Source: Endozoicomonas sp. SCSIO W0465 (lineage in GTDB: Bacteria; Pseudomonadota; Gammaproteobacteria; Pseudomonadales; Endozoicomonadaceae). From it: a stretch of DNA of 64,000 bases. This document shows positions 1 to 9,337 of the stretch, piece by piece. A model generated the notes under the pieces. That model saw only the letters and a list, made by a program, of their open reading frames with translations. It did not search any database and was not told where the DNA came from. The stretch is taken from positions 6,804,501 through 6,868,500 of the forward strand of contig NZ_CP092417.1 of the NCBI RefSeq assembly GCF_023716865.1. The letters run 5' to 3'. The translations under genes and the position numbers were made by a program. The stretch's first letter is position 1. Every line of letters begins with the position of its first letter.

Positions 1-1703
1 TTTAACGAGGCATCAGAATCCACCTGTCCGGTAATCAGAATACGACGCTGCCCGGGCCTGGCATCAACAAACGGTGTATTGCCACGACCAACCAGATTGT
101 ACTTGCTGATTCGCTGCTGTATCAGCAGGGAAACTAACGCTTCTCCCCTCTGTCCCTGTTCCGGGGAAAGCTCGAAAGTATTGAGCAGATACTCAAGCCG
201 ACTGGGCGTAGTGGCATCGTAATAAATACCCCGGTCATCCAGCACCAGGGAGGCTGGCCGGCGCAGATCGGCTCCAAGACCACAGGAGCGGATAAAACCG
301 TCCTCCATTCGCCAGACCGGCATCGAACCGGCCTCAACCCCTTCCGGTAACGGCTTTCGTCCCCACACCAGCAAGCCTGAATTGCCAGTATCCATTAATA
401 ACCTTCTTTTCAACGCCTGATGGTTACCAACAAAGACCACTTCACCCGCCAGCCCGGCAACAAACTCTTTCACAAAGGCTCGCTTCCAAAGACTGAAACC
501 CAATGTGTAAAGCCGATCAACCTGAGGTCGTTGGTTTTGTCTTTGCAACGCAATCAGCTCCACAACATCTTCAAGCTCACCGGGTTCGCCGGTTTCCGGG
601 TCAATATACCGGGTATACAGCAGACAGGCCGCAGCAAACAGACTGGCCAGCGTATGCTTCTGAACACGACGATCACAACCTACCCGGTCATCGGTCAGTC
701 CCCAGCCGCTGTAGAAAGGAACACCAAAACAGACCACCGGCTTATTGTGCAGTAGCGCTTCAAACCCCAGTTGGGAAGTTACCACATACACCTTATAAAA
801 GTGCGGGAACAGTGATTGGGCATTGACCTTATCCGCCAGCACCTTAACCCGCGCATCCGTCACACCCTTTATATGGCCATATTCCAACGGGAAATAGCCC
901 TGCTTGGTACCCAAAACCACATCCGGATGAACCTTAACCCACACTTCTGCTGCAGGATTCTCCTGCAATGCCGCATTCAGCATTGCTTTAAGGCTCTTAT
1001 TGGATTACAGACTGTTCCCAGATTGAACCTGGCTGAAGCACTTATCATTAAAGGCTCTCAGAGCTTTGCTCGGCAATTTGCCCTCAAGCCTTACATTGCG
1101 TGGTCCACATCCAATTTTCACTGCAGAGCAGTTCGGAAATCAAATAGAGCCTGCTTTAAAACTTTCCCCATTAGCCATGCCGAAGGATACAGAACAATCC
1201 CCAAACGTCTGGTCCACCACCAACACTTTGGGCTTGCCAATACTTTCAGCAGGCATCGGCCACAGGCCAACCGGCTCATGGTTATATTTGCTGATATGGT
1301 GGGTGCAAATGGTATCAATAAGATTAACGCTGCGGTCTTCCAGTTCCGGCGTTAGCCAGCATGGATTATTAAGCAGGTTTTCCAGGTCAGAAGATTGCGT
1401 AGCATCGTAATAAATACCGGTCTTATCCACGATTAGAGAAAAACGACGATCCCCCAATGCCGGGTGCCCAAGATAGCTGATAAAACCGTCTTCCAGTCGC
1501 CAGAAGGGTAATTGCAACCTTTCTGCCAGGGCTGTTGCTTTTGCCGTATTGGCTTTCATACCCCAGCCCAATACCGCCTCCACTTCAGGGTATATACCCA
1601 ACCATTGATGCCAGGGCTTATACAGGTCTAAGGTCCCCTGAAGCAACGCCTTCAACTCAGGGGCACGGACAATGCCGGCAGAAAGAGACAGGAAATGGCT
1701 CAA
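1..1703 (-). pseudogene. kpsC: capsule polysaccharide Kdo-transferase KpsC, split by a MITE and cut by the window edge
   Basis: KpsC builds the beta-Kdo linker that anchors group 2-type capsules to lipid in the inner membrane. Two similar glycosyltransferase halves are visible. The first contains WRLEDGFISYLG and TGIYYDATQ. The second contains WRMEDGFIRSCGLG and RGIYYDATTPSRLEYLL, the repeated signature of the family. About 511 codons are visible; the C-terminus runs off the left edge, where KpsC normally has about 650-700 residues. Reading is stopped at 1140 by a 160-bp insertion (992-1151). With its 8-bp duplication the insertion adds 168 bp, so the frame is kept but a TGA is introduced. 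Reading resumes in the same frame at the MLNAALQENP segment. The start is a TTG at 1703, which places the SAGIVRAPEL segment at the N-terminus as in KpsC; a GGTAGG stretch lies upstream. Identity is strong; loss of function is inferred. Confidence 0.9.
992..1151. mobile_element. 160-bp MITE inserted in kpsC
   Basis: Its ends are inverted repeats: GGCTCTTATTGGATTACAG on the left, and GGCTCTATTTGATTTCCG as the reverse complement of the right end. It is flanked by a perfect 8-bp target duplication, TGCTTTAA, at 984-991 and 1152-1159. Removing the element and one duplication copy restores a continuous KpsC reading frame. It has no coding capacity. GGCTCT ends with 8-bp duplications recall the ISL3 family, but that assignment is from memory. 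No full-length parent element with these ends was seen in the window. Confidence 0.88.
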
Positions 1704-1956
1704 GGTTGTAACTACCTACCTTTGATTCAGGCCAATAAAAAACGACTGTATCAGTCTTTATCCGCCGGCCCAATCGGGAGATTCACGAATAAAGCCTTGA
1801 AAAGTAATAAGCAACGATGCTAAGTCAGAATAGAAACCGCCAGAAGAGTAACAGATGGTGCAGAGGCTTCGGTAAAACCCTAAATACACACTGTAGAATG
1901 CACTGTACAGTACACGCTAATTTCTATCTTAACCGCGTAAACCGAAACCTACTCTG

Positions 1957-2523
1957 ATGAAAAAAACGATCAGCTTATCGTTGCTATTACTTACCAGTAC
2001 ACTGGCCCAGGCAGATATTATCGGTGCAAAGGCCGGACTGGATTACTGGCATACCAAAGATCACGGCAAAGCAGGCTCCGCTTATGCCCAAATCGAGCAC
2101 CCTGTGCCTCTACTGCCCAACGTTGCCCTGCGTGCAACTACGCTTGAGGGCGATGTGGACGGTTTGAACAATGTAGACGCCTTCGGCTACTACGAAATCC
2201 TGGATAACGACCTGGTCTCCATCGACCTGGGCGCAGGCCTGCACAATATCAGTGGCAGTCGCCATTACAACGAAACCCTGCCCATGGCGGTTGCCGATGC
2301 TGAATGGTTTCCGGGCAGCCAGATTTCTTACTACAGCAAACTGAACTACGCAAAAAACACCGATGCTACCGTAACCGACATCAGTGCCGGAGCCCGTTTC
2401 CAGTTACTGCCCGCTATTTATCTTCAGGCTGGTTATCGCCATTATGATATGGAAACCGATAATGATAATGGGCATTCAGATACCATTAAAGGACTCACTG
2501 CAGGGCTGCATATCGATATGTAA
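1957..2523 (+). CDS. outer-membrane beta-barrel protein (YfaZ/TIGR04219-like)
   Basis: A 188-residue protein with a clear Sec signal peptide: a KK start, a Leu/Ser-rich core and an AQA-D cleavage site near residue 19. The mature part starts DIIGAKAGLDYWH and has alternating polar/hydrophobic strands. It ends in a beta-strand with a terminal Met (GLTAGLHIDM). This fits the small outer-membrane barrel family known as TIGR04219 or YfaZ-like, whose members often start their mature part with a similar D-x-x-G motif. Function is unknown. It stands alone between divergent kpsC and a converging glycosyltransferase, followed by a strong bidirectional terminator. It may be unrelated to capsule synthesis. 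Confidence 0.75.
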   Translation: MKKTISLSLLLLTSTLAQADIIGAKAGLDYWHTKDHGKAGSAYAQIEHPVPLLPNVALRATTLEGDVDGLNNVDAFGYYEILDNDLVSIDLGAGLHNISGSRHYNETLPMAVADAEWFPGSQISYYSKLNYAKNTDATVTDISAGARFQLLPAIYLQAGYRHYDMETDNDNGHSDTIKGLTAGLHIDM

Positions 2524-2584
2524 TAGTTGCCCGGCTCGAATCATGAAAATGATTTGAGAGCCTGGAATAGTGTTTTTCCGTCGT

Positions 2585-2624
2585 AAAAAAAAGCCGGAAG
2601 CAGCAAATAGCTACTCCGGCTTTT
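2585..2624. terminator. bidirectional rho-independent terminator
   Basis: GCCGGA at 2593-2598 pairs with TCCGGC at 2615-2620 across a 16-nt loop. The stem is flanked by an A-run on the left and TTTT on the right, so it can act for both the barrel gene (+) and the converging glycosyltransferase (-). Confidence 0.8.
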
Positions 2625-2686
2625 CATTCAATCATCGTTACATCAACGTAGTCAGCCCAATCTAGGCAAGCCCGCTACCAGTGCCG

Positions 2687-3617
2687 TTATTTCTCTCGCT
2701 CACAATGTGGTAAAACATTACTCTCATTCTGCCAAGCTGTTACCAATGCCTGCGCCCGGTTCAACATTACCCCACGGTTTTTTTTCAGCAATGCTTCAAT
2801 ACCGGTAACCCAAAGTTCAGGGTCATCCGGCAACGCAATCCCTGCCCCGGCTTCCTCAATGGCCTGGGCATGGGAGAACCGTTCCGAATAAATCCCCACG
2901 GCTTTCTGCCGGGTAATATCGAGAAACTTGGTATGGGAGCGAGCGAGATTAAATGGCGTAACCATTAACGGTGCCAGCCCGATATCCATGGTTCTTGAGG
3001 AAGTCATGGCCAGATAGTCTGGCCAGGGCATGGGGTGCAGAATAGATATTCTCGGAATACCCCGAAACTGGCGATACAACCCATGATCCCCAATCAACTC
3101 AAACCAGGTATGGGGATTACGTGCCTGAACGAGTTTTACCACCTCCCGAACGAACCCCCACTCCTGTGTATGAGAGCTGCTGCCATGGTAAAAGCAGCGA
3201 ATCAGTGGTGACGGAACCGGGCATTCTGGCTCAACCGGAGACAATACCGCAGACTCTGGCAGGCCATATTTTTGGGCCAGATACGGAGTCGAAACCCAGA
3301 CCTTGTCACAAAGCGTTCTCAGTAATGGATACGCTTTGTTGTACCAACCCGACAATCGCTTTCGGTAAGCCGGTGGTAGCGTCTTATCCTGAACCGCTCC
3401 GGGAATATCATCATCCATAAACCAAACAACACCGGAAAGACGAGCTGCAATGGCCATAATACGCTGCAGCCACTCAATCGGCACATCACGGCTCAGAATA
3501 ACCAAAGCGCCTTCCGGCACACGGGACCATAACTGCGTTAATAGCGCTTCATCACCTGCATCCAGCTCGATATAACTTGTCGGCCACGTTTTACGGGATC
3601 GAAAGTAAAAATCAATA
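2687..3617 (-). pseudogene. glycosyltransferase, main C-terminal part (split by IS66)
   Basis: About 310 residues of a glycosyltransferase that probably adds a sugar in capsule or exopolysaccharide synthesis. Visible motifs are a GVVWFMDDDIPG segment, a VWVSTPYLAQKYGLP segment typical of the domain linker, and a C-terminal half with the run FLDITRQKAVGIYSERF. The frame continues unbroken up to the IS66 insertion at 3618. Across the element, with one copy of the 8-bp duplication removed, it joins the coding bases at 5234-5262. The gene is therefore interrupted near codon 14. It would be the third gene of an operon after the GT2 gene and the P-loop gene. The exact GT family was not determined. 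Confidence 0.7.
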
Positions 3618-5225
3618 GTAACTATTCAGCACTGAGCAAAGGCATATTACAGTAATTCCGAACAGCTCTATGAAGTGATTGATATATGTCCATTCCCTGT
3701 TTTCTGGCAGACGACAAATAGCTGCGAATCCGTGCAAACATAGAACCACCGTCTGCACTCCTGAAGCAGCCTGAGATTTTCTGCTTTAACTTGGCCATTC
3801 GAACATCCCGCTCACTGCCATTGTTATCGAAGGGAATGGTAAAATCTGACATGAAGCGCAGTGTCTCAGCCTTGAACTCAGTGAGTCGTTTGAAGAGATT
3901 GTAAGCTTTAGTATTCTTGACTTTCTTGCGCTTAAGCTCCTCTCGTTGCTTCTCCATATAGACGACTTCTTTCATTAGAGCCCGCTGAAGCAACCGGTCA
4001 TAAATCTTCTCGATTCGTTCACAGACAACACTTGGCATCTGTAGCATACCTATGGTCTTAAAGCCCTTGCAGTAATGCCAGGAAAGCCTCAGTAGCTTCA
4101 TCAATCGCAACGCCAGTTGATTGCTGTCCCTATCAACAACACCCAAAAGCTCCCTCAGGTGATGGGCATTGCAAAGTACGTGAGTTGCCGCATATGCAAA
4201 ATAGGATTTCCAATGATCATGAACCAGAACGCCTGCAAATGTTAGCAGTATGCCCATCGTGTCCATGGCCTCACGACCTCGCTTTTCAGACAAGTAGTAG
4301 AGCGTCCATTGTTCATCCCGCATAACGTGTAGCCAGTGCAAAGAGCCCTCGGCCCGCATACCCGTTTCATCGGCTCCGGCAACAGACGATTCCCGCAAGG
4401 CGTCACGAATAACCTCTTCAGTAGAAGCCAGATTTTCATAGGTTCTGGCCACAAAATTGGCGACAGTGCCTGCACTTACACTCATTTTATAGAGAGTATT
4501 AAAATACTCTGACACGCGCTTAAAAGGCAGGAAATGGTATTGGTTAAGATAGACGGCCATAGCCTGTGTGGCTGAGCCATATTGTGCGGCAGCGGTAACA
4601 CCTTCCGGGAATTCAGCCTGATTCCGACAACCACAAGTGCAGATTTTTACTTCAGCTCTATGGGCCGTTACTTCAAATTCACCCGGTCTCCCTGGTTCAA
4701 ACACCTGTCGTTCAATATATTTGACCGGCTCACTATCAAGAAGAGACGCCTGACATTTATTGCATTCTTTAACCGGAAGGTACTCAATATAGTCAGGGAT
4801 ATCGACCTGTTTAAGACAAGTGCCCTGATGCCCTTTCTTTCCACCGGCTTTATTACCAGAAGACTGTCTCAGACTTTTAGGATTGGGTTTTTCATCCGAT
4901 GGATCGGTACCTTTATCTGCGGAAAGGTCGTCAGAATGATCTGGAGAATTACTGTTTTTACAAGGTTTTTGATAACCATCAGACGATGGCGGCTTGCTGC
5001 TGTTTTGACTGTTCTTGCCAACCTTTTCTTCCAATTCTCGACATCGCTCTTCCAGACAGGCAACTCTCATCCGCAGCTCTGCATTCTCTTTCAAGAGAAT
5101 CTCAGCCGACATAGTTGCGGGTAGTTCTGGAATCATGCTGGCGAATATTGTGGAAAAATGGTGCTTAAGAGGATGGTATAAAAATCAGAAAATTCCAGAT
5201 TTATGTGGGGGTGCTGAACAGTTAC
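3618..5225 (-). mobile_element. IS66-family element, copy A (complete)
   Basis: A 1608-bp element with ends GTAACTATTCAGCAC and GTAACTGTTCAGCAC (inverted). It is flanked by a perfect 8-bp duplication, AATCAATA, at 3610-3617 and 5226-5233. GTAA ends and 8-bp duplications are typical of IS66. It carries a single transposase and no separate tnpA/tnpB accessory genes. Identical-length copies occur at 20356-21963 and 58789-60396. Confidence 0.95.
3622..5136 (-). CDS. IS66-family transposase (copy A)
   Basis: 504 residues. The N-terminus has a short coiled coil (LLKENAELRMRVACLEERC) followed by a polar linker. A cysteine cluster follows (CNKCQ and CTCGC), matching the zinc-binding domain of IS66 transposases. 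The DDE core shows ADETGMRAEGSLHW for the first Asp, VHDHWKSYF for the second, and NNGSERDVRMAKLKQK for the Glu. Its stop codon lies 4 bp inside the element end. Length and motifs are complete, so it is probably active. It catalyses transposition of its own element. Confidence 0.95.
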   Translation of the reverse strand: MIPELPATMSAEILLKENAELRMRVACLEERCRELEEKVGKNSQNSSKPPSSDGYQKPCKNSNSPDHSDDLSADKGTDPSDEKPNPKSLRQSSGNKAGGKKGHQGTCLKQVDIPDYIEYLPVKECNKCQASLLDSEPVKYIERQVFEPGRPGEFEVTAHRAEVKICTCGCRNQAEFPEGVTAAAQYGSATQAMAVYLNQYHFLPFKRVSEYFNTLYKMSVSAGTVANFVARTYENLASTEEVIRDALRESSVAGADETGMRAEGSLHWLHVMRDEQWTLYYLSEKRGREAMDTMGILLTFAGVLVHDHWKSYFAYAATHVLCNAHHLRELLGVVDRDSNQLALRLMKLLRLSWHYCKGFKTIGMLQMPSVVCERIEKIYDRLLQRALMKEVVYMEKQREELKRKKVKNTKAYNLFKRLTEFKAETLRFMSDFTIPFDNNGSERDVRMAKLKQKISGCFRSADGGSMFARIRSYLSSARKQGMDIYQSLHRAVRNYCNMPLLSAE

Positions 5226-5262
5226 AATCAATAGTTGCTGATGAGCAGTTCCCGACAACCAC
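5226..5262 (-). pseudogene. glycosyltransferase, N-terminal stub (other side of IS66)
   Basis: The first codons of the split glycosyltransferase. A GTG at 5262 starts VVVGNCSSATID, which joins in frame to DFYFRSRKTWPTSY after removal of IS66 copy A and one AATCAATA copy. An in-frame TGA just upstream limits the start. GTG is the only standard candidate seen; no convincing ribosome-binding site was seen, so the start is uncertain. It lies 64 bp downstream of the P-loop gene on the same strand. Confidence 0.55.
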
Positions 5263-5326
5263 CCAATGATTTGTCGAAGGTACCGTATACTGCCCAAGTG
5301 GCTGGAAAAGCCCTTGCCTGCTTCGG

Positions 5327-5920
5327 TTAAAGATCACAGTCTACCAATCCATTCAGCGCCAGGCGGGCATATTCTGGTTCAAGGCAACCAATCAGGGTCA
5401 GTAAAAACAACCGGCAAAGCTGCTGCTCAGACAAATGGTCTGACTTGATAACAACACCCGCATGATCATAAATCGTTCTTCGTTTCCGGGAGAACTGGGT
5501 AATGGCATATTGCTCATAGGAAATATCCAGCTTTCGCGCTTTACGAAAGCGATCATAGGCACAGGCAGAATCCGCAGTGATGGCAATCGCCTGCTGCCCG
5601 GTTATCCAGTCCAGAGAGTGGCTGGCATCCAGAAAACCGGTCCCCACATCAACCACAACCGGCCCCTCATCAGTCTGTGCAAGTTCCTTTTCCAGAGCAG
5701 CCCGACCAAAATCCAGCAAGCGGTCACGATTGCCATCCAATGCACAAATTAAGGCATTAAGGTCTTCCCGCCTATCAATTAACCCCTGTTCTCTGGCGTG
5801 CTTATGGGCAATATTATCAAGCACCAGACAGGTGATATGTTTGACTTTGCCCAAGGCATACTTGGTGACAGTGGTTTTGCCAACCCCGGAAGGGCCCAGC
5901 AGTAAAATTGGTGTACTCAA
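5327..5920 (-). CDS. P-loop kinase-like NTPase in the polysaccharide operon
   Basis: 197 residues. A Walker A motif (GPSGVGKTT) sits at residues 8-16. A VVVDVGTGFLD stretch near residue 90 could serve as the second core strand. The overall plan resembles shikimate-kinase-like or adenylate-kinase-like small P-loop proteins, but no diagnostic substrate motif was recognised. It overlaps the upstream double GT2 gene by 4 bp, so the two are probably translationally coupled, and a split glycosyltransferase follows. The context suggests a role in making or modifying a polysaccharide precursor. That is inference only. Confidence 0.7.
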   Translation of the reverse strand: MSTPILLLGPSGVGKTTVTKYALGKVKHITCLVLDNIAHKHAREQGLIDRREDLNALICALDGNRDRLLDFGRAALEKELAQTDEGPVVVDVGTGFLDASHSLDWITGQQAIAITADSACAYDRFRKARKLDISYEQYAITQFSRKRRTIYDHAGVVIKSDHLSEQQLCRLFLLTLIGCLEPEYARLALNGLVDCDL

Positions 5921-8175
5921 ACCTTTGCCTCTGAATCGATCACTTCCGGTTCAATGCGGTAAGAAAAATCTTCATGCATCAATGTCAGGTTGGGGCTATA
6001 ACATGGGTCACTGGTTAACTGTTCACACCACTTATCCTTCATAAACTCCACTTCCTTTCGGAAACGCGCTTGCTTTTCCGGCGTATCCTCGTGGCCACGA
6101 CTTACCGACTCATGGTGGTACAACTCAGCGTAGGGTGTCCAAAGATTACGATACCCCGCTTCCCGCACTTTCAGGCAGAAATCAATATCATTAAAAGCGA
6201 CCCTGAGATGATTCTCCTCAAGCCCCCCCACTTCCTCAAATACCGACTTGCGAACCAACATAGCCGCTGCGGTTACAGCAGAATAGTTCTGGGTCAGTCT
6301 TAGCCGGGAGAAATAACCAGGATTCCGGTTTGAGAAATATTTGTGACTGTGGCCTGCCACACCGCCGATACCGAGCACAACGCCAGCATGCTGGATGCGA
6401 TCATCCGGGTACAGCAATTTAGCCCCTACACAACCAATATCGGGCCGGGACACCTGACGTACCATCTCATCCAGCCACTCGGGGGATATTACCTCAATAT
6501 CGTTATTGATCAGCCCCAGAATAGTACCCCGCGCATGGGTAGCCCCCATATTATTCATGGCGGAATAGTTAAAGGGCTGGTCATAATCAACCACTCGAAT
6601 AGTCGGGGAACGCTTTAGTACCTCAAAATAGTTAAGTGTTTTTTGGCAGGTGGTCTGATTATTAAGCACCACGATTTCGTAATGAGCATAGGTGGTTTTG
6701 GTAACAATGCTATCAATACACTGTTTCAGCAGCGCATAGCCATCACGGGTCGGAATCAACAGGCTAACCAGAGGCGCAGGCACAGGCAGCGGCCAGATCA
6801 CCCGATAACAATTAGCCAGCCCGGATTTTGTCACCTTTACATCCAGAGGTGTCGCGGCAAAAAAGTCCTGCAGCGCCTTCAATCCGGCTTCCGTCGTATA
6901 ATCCTTGGCAGATGAGGTTAGCGCTGTTGATCCTTCAATGGCCCGCCAGTGATAGAGAATGTGGGGAACATGAACAATCTCCCGGTTACCTACCCGCGCC
7001 ATACAACGCAACAGCAAATCGTAATCCTGGCTGCCCTCAACACTGGGGCGAAAGCCACCCACTGCGTTCACCAGTGACCGATCCAGAACGCTCAAATGGG
7101 TAATATAATTGTGCGAGTAAAACAGGTCACGGTTCCAATCCGACTTGAAATGGGGCTCAAACCGCCGACCCTGCTCATCGATCTTATCTTCGTCGGAGTA
7201 AATCAGTTTGGCATCCGGATGGTTATTGATCGTCGCTGCCATCATCAAAAGTGCATGCTTGGTCAGCACATCATCGTGATCCAGCAGGGCGATATACTCA
7301 CCGCCAGCCAGCTTCAGGGCACTGTTACTGGCTACAGAAATATGACCATTGGTTTCTCGAAACACCATTTTAATGCGGTCATCCTGACTGGCATACTCCC
7401 GGATAATATCCCGAACCTTCTCATCCGTAGAAGCATCATCAGCAATACACAGTTCCCAATGGCCATAGGATTGTTGGATAACGGATTCAATACATGCCCG
7501 AAGAAACGTCTCTTGCGTGTTATAGGTGGCCACCAGAACAGAAAAAAACGGTTTGCGCTCGATCTGCTGCCAAAACCTGGCGATATTCTCTTCACCAAAG
7601 TGCCTGCCCTCATGACTTGCTACCCATTGAGGATAAGTCATCGTAGTCTGGCAAGGCTCAAATAACGCATGGTAAGCCTGATAAATAGCATCCAGCGACA
7701 GTGACGAGTCCAACTCTGTGGAACGACGGGCATTCAGCTTTTTCAGCATCAATTGCTTTGCATACCCCGCCGTCAACTTGCTCATGCTGAACGAATCGAT
7801 GGAAAAGCGACAGGTGTTTTCCGCTGGATCAAAACGCATGGCAACAGGCAGCTCAGGAAAATAACAGACCCTTTTCAAAGTTTTCCCGCTGGTTAAAGGC
7901 AAACGTAGTGCTTCAGCTTCATCAATACCCTTGCCATAATCCAGATAGAGCTTCCCCGCCAGGCGAGTACAATCCGCTTTAACCTTCACGGTCAACATGT
8001 ACCATCCAACGGGTAACCGCTTTTTGCATTTCACCTTAAAGGCAGGGTCATCACCCGTCGCATGCCATTCAAAGCCACAGCCATCGGATTCAGAAATTTT
8101 TCCAAGATGATTAACAGGCAATAACCGAAAAACCGGGTTTCTGTGCAACCAACCAGCAATATCCAAATACGTCAT
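5917..8175 (-). CDS. double-domain GT2 glycosyltransferase
   Basis: 752 residues. A roughly 200-residue N-terminal region precedes the first GT2 domain. That domain has KPFFSVLVATYN, the CIADDASTDE loop and the ALLDHDDVLTKHAL metal-binding DxD-like motif. The second GT2 domain begins PAPLVSLLIPTRDG and contains the LINNDIEVISPEW motif, with FNDIDFCLKVREAGYRN near its end. Both domains keep their nucleotide-sugar motifs. Such proteins add successive sugars to O-antigen, capsule or glycan chains at the cytoplasmic membrane. It is the first gene of a three-gene minus-strand unit and overlaps the P-loop gene by 4 bp. An octamer-repeat array lies directly upstream. Confidence 0.9.
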   Translation of the reverse strand: MTYLDIAGWLHRNPVFRLLPVNHLGKISESDGCGFEWHATGDDPAFKVKCKKRLPVGWYMLTVKVKADCTRLAGKLYLDYGKGIDEAEALRLPLTSGKTLKRVCYFPELPVAMRFDPAENTCRFSIDSFSMSKLTAGYAKQLMLKKLNARRSTELDSSLSLDAIYQAYHALFEPCQTTMTYPQWVASHEGRHFGEENIARFWQQIERKPFFSVLVATYNTQETFLRACIESVIQQSYGHWELCIADDASTDEKVRDIIREYASQDDRIKMVFRETNGHISVASNSALKLAGGEYIALLDHDDVLTKHALLMMAATINNHPDAKLIYSDEDKIDEQGRRFEPHFKSDWNRDLFYSHNYITHLSVLDRSLVNAVGGFRPSVEGSQDYDLLLRCMARVGNREIVHVPHILYHWRAIEGSTALTSSAKDYTTEAGLKALQDFFAATPLDVKVTKSGLANCYRVIWPLPVPAPLVSLLIPTRDGYALLKQCIDSIVTKTTYAHYEIVVLNNQTTCQKTLNYFEVLKRSPTIRVVDYDQPFNYSAMNNMGATHARGTILGLINNDIEVISPEWLDEMVRQVSRPDIGCVGAKLLYPDDRIQHAGVVLGIGGVAGHSHKYFSNRNPGYFSRLRLTQNYSAVTAAAMLVRKSVFEEVGGLEENHLRVAFNDIDFCLKVREAGYRNLWTPYAELYHHESVSRGHEDTPEKQARFRKEVEFMKDKWCEQLTSDPCYSPNLTLMHEDFSYRIEPEVIDSEAKV

Positions 8176-8180
8176 AAATG

Positions 8181-8244
8181 AGAATGTTGAAGTGTTTAAA
8201 AGTTAAAGCGCTAAAACGTTGAAACGTTTAAACGCTTAAACAAA
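8181..8244. repeat. octamer repeat array 1
   Basis: Eight consecutive degenerate 8-bp units of the form NAAACGYT: agaatgtt, gaagtgtt, taaaagtt, aaagcgct, aaaacgtt, gaaacgtt, taaacgct, taaacaaa. It fills most of the space between galU (and its terminator) and the GT2 gene start. Confidence 0.8.
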
Positions 8245-8260
8245 AATCGCCCAGCGATTG
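8242..8260 (-). terminator. rho-independent terminator of galU
   Basis: Read on the minus strand, AATCGC pairs with GCGATT across a 3-base loop and is followed by a run of T. It begins immediately after the galU stop at 8261. Confidence 0.7.
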
Positions 8261-9082
8261 TTAATAAAGTTTGTCGTAGCAATAGTTGGTCGCTTCGATA
8301 AAGCCCTCGATACTGCCACAGTCAAAACGCTTGCCTTTGAATTTGTAAGCCAGTACGCAGCCACGCTGAGCTTGCATCATCAGGGCATCAGTAATCTGGA
8401 TCTCACCACCTTTTCCGGGTTGAGTATCCCGAATCAGGTCGAAAATATCCGGTGTCAGAATGTAGCGGCCAATAATGGCCAGATTGCTGGGCGCATCCTC
8501 TTTAGGAGGCTTCTCCACCATAGTTTCCACCCGGATCAAATCATCGGAGATGGCCTGCCCGGCAATTACGCCGTACTTATGCACCTCGTTTTCCGGCACT
8601 TCCATCACCGCCACAATAGAGCAACGGAACTGTTTGTAGAGCAAAGCCATCTGCGACAGCACACCTGGGCCATCCGGATTGATGCACAGGTCATCGGCCA
8701 GTACCACGCCAAAGGGCTGTTCGCCAATCAGCGATTCGCCACTGAGAATAGCATGGCCAAGCCCTTTCATCTCCCGTTGCCGGGTGTAGGAGAAAGAGCA
8801 CCGGTTAATCAACTGGCGGATATTAGTCAGCAGGGATTCCTTATCGGTCCCGGCAATCTGGTGTTCCAGCTCATAGTTGGCATCGAAATGATCTTCCAAG
8901 GCTCGCTTGCCCCGACCGGTGACCATACAAATATCCGCCAGCCCGGCTTCCAGGGCTTCTTCAACCCCGTACTCAATCAGCGGTTTGGAGACCACCGGCA
9001 TCATCTCTTTGGGCATGCTTTTAGTGGCGGGGAGAAAACGGGTGCCGTAACCGGCAGCGGGGAACAGGCATTTTTTTAACAT
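8261..9082 (-). CDS. galU: UTP-glucose-1-phosphate uridylyltransferase GalU
   Basis: Makes UDP-glucose from UTP and glucose-1-phosphate in the cytosol, the precursor for UDP-glucuronate (through Ugd) and many surface glycans. The 273-residue protein has the family N-terminus KKCLFPAAGYGTRFLPATK followed by PKEMMPV, and also ADDLC, EKPPKEDAPSNLA, GRYIL, GGEIQITDAL and the C-terminal KGKRFDCG. ATG at 9082 was preferred over an in-frame GTG at 9088 because it places MLKKCLFPAAG as in other GalU proteins. It sits in the same strand and locus as ugd, its pathway successor. Octamer-repeat arrays lie on both sides. Confidence 0.95.
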   Translation of the reverse strand: MLKKCLFPAAGYGTRFLPATKSMPKEMMPVVSKPLIEYGVEEALEAGLADICMVTGRGKRALEDHFDANYELEHQIAGTDKESLLTNIRQLINRCSFSYTRQREMKGLGHAILSGESLIGEQPFGVVLADDLCINPDGPGVLSQMALLYKQFRCSIVAVMEVPENEVHKYGVIAGQAISDDLIRVETMVEKPPKEDAPSNLAIIGRYILTPDIFDLIRDTQPGKGGEIQITDALMMQAQRGCVLAYKFKGKRFDCGSIEGFIEATNYCYDKLY

Positions 9083-9094
9083 AAACACTCGGTA

Positions 9095-9142
9095 AGAAGG
9101 TTAAAGCGTTTCAGCGTTGCAACGTTTAAACGCTGAAACGTT
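9095..9142. repeat. octamer repeat array 2
   Basis: Six 8-bp units directly upstream of galU: agaaggtt, aaagcgtt, tcagcgtt, gcaacgtt, taaacgct, gaaacgtt. Consensus and phase match array 1. Confidence 0.75.
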
Positions 9143-9221
9143 ACAGCCATTGGTAATGAATGAGCAGTCAGGCTGGACAGTTTTTGTGTAAAGCATTGTG
9201 TGGGAGTTGTTTTGTATAGAT

Positions 9222-9297
9222 GAAACGTTCAAGCGTTAAAAGGTTCCAATGCTCTTTTAAACGCTTAAATGCTTAAACGCTTAAACCTTCAACGCTT
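9222..9297. repeat. octamer repeat array 3
   Basis: Units gaaacgtt, caagcgtt, aaaaggtt, ccaatgct, then a 4-bp spacer cttt, then taaacgct, taaatgct, taaacgct, taaacctt, caacgctt. Its distal part is repeated in array 4 on the other side of the brnTA genes, but array 4 lacks two of these octamers. Confidence 0.8.
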
Positions 9298-9337
9298 CAA
9301 CAACAAGAATCAAGACCTCGTCCTGTTTTTTGCCCGG

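Noticed and set aside
816..1355. Plus-strand open frame of 179 codons across the kpsC/MITE region
   Set aside because: It is antisense to well-conserved KpsC sequence and spans the MITE; composition and motifs support the minus-strand reading only.
1902..1914. LexA-like site from the ACTGTACAGT palindrome before the barrel gene
   Set aside because: The spacing does not fit CTG-N10-CAG, and a 10-bp palindrome alone is weak evidence.
7096..7665. Plus-strand open frame opposite the GT2 gene
   Set aside because: Shadow of a conserved double GT2 protein; no start signal or motif of its own.
8258..9079. Plus-strand open frame of 273 codons opposite galU
   Set aside because: Exact antisense shadow of GalU, whose motifs are unmistakable.
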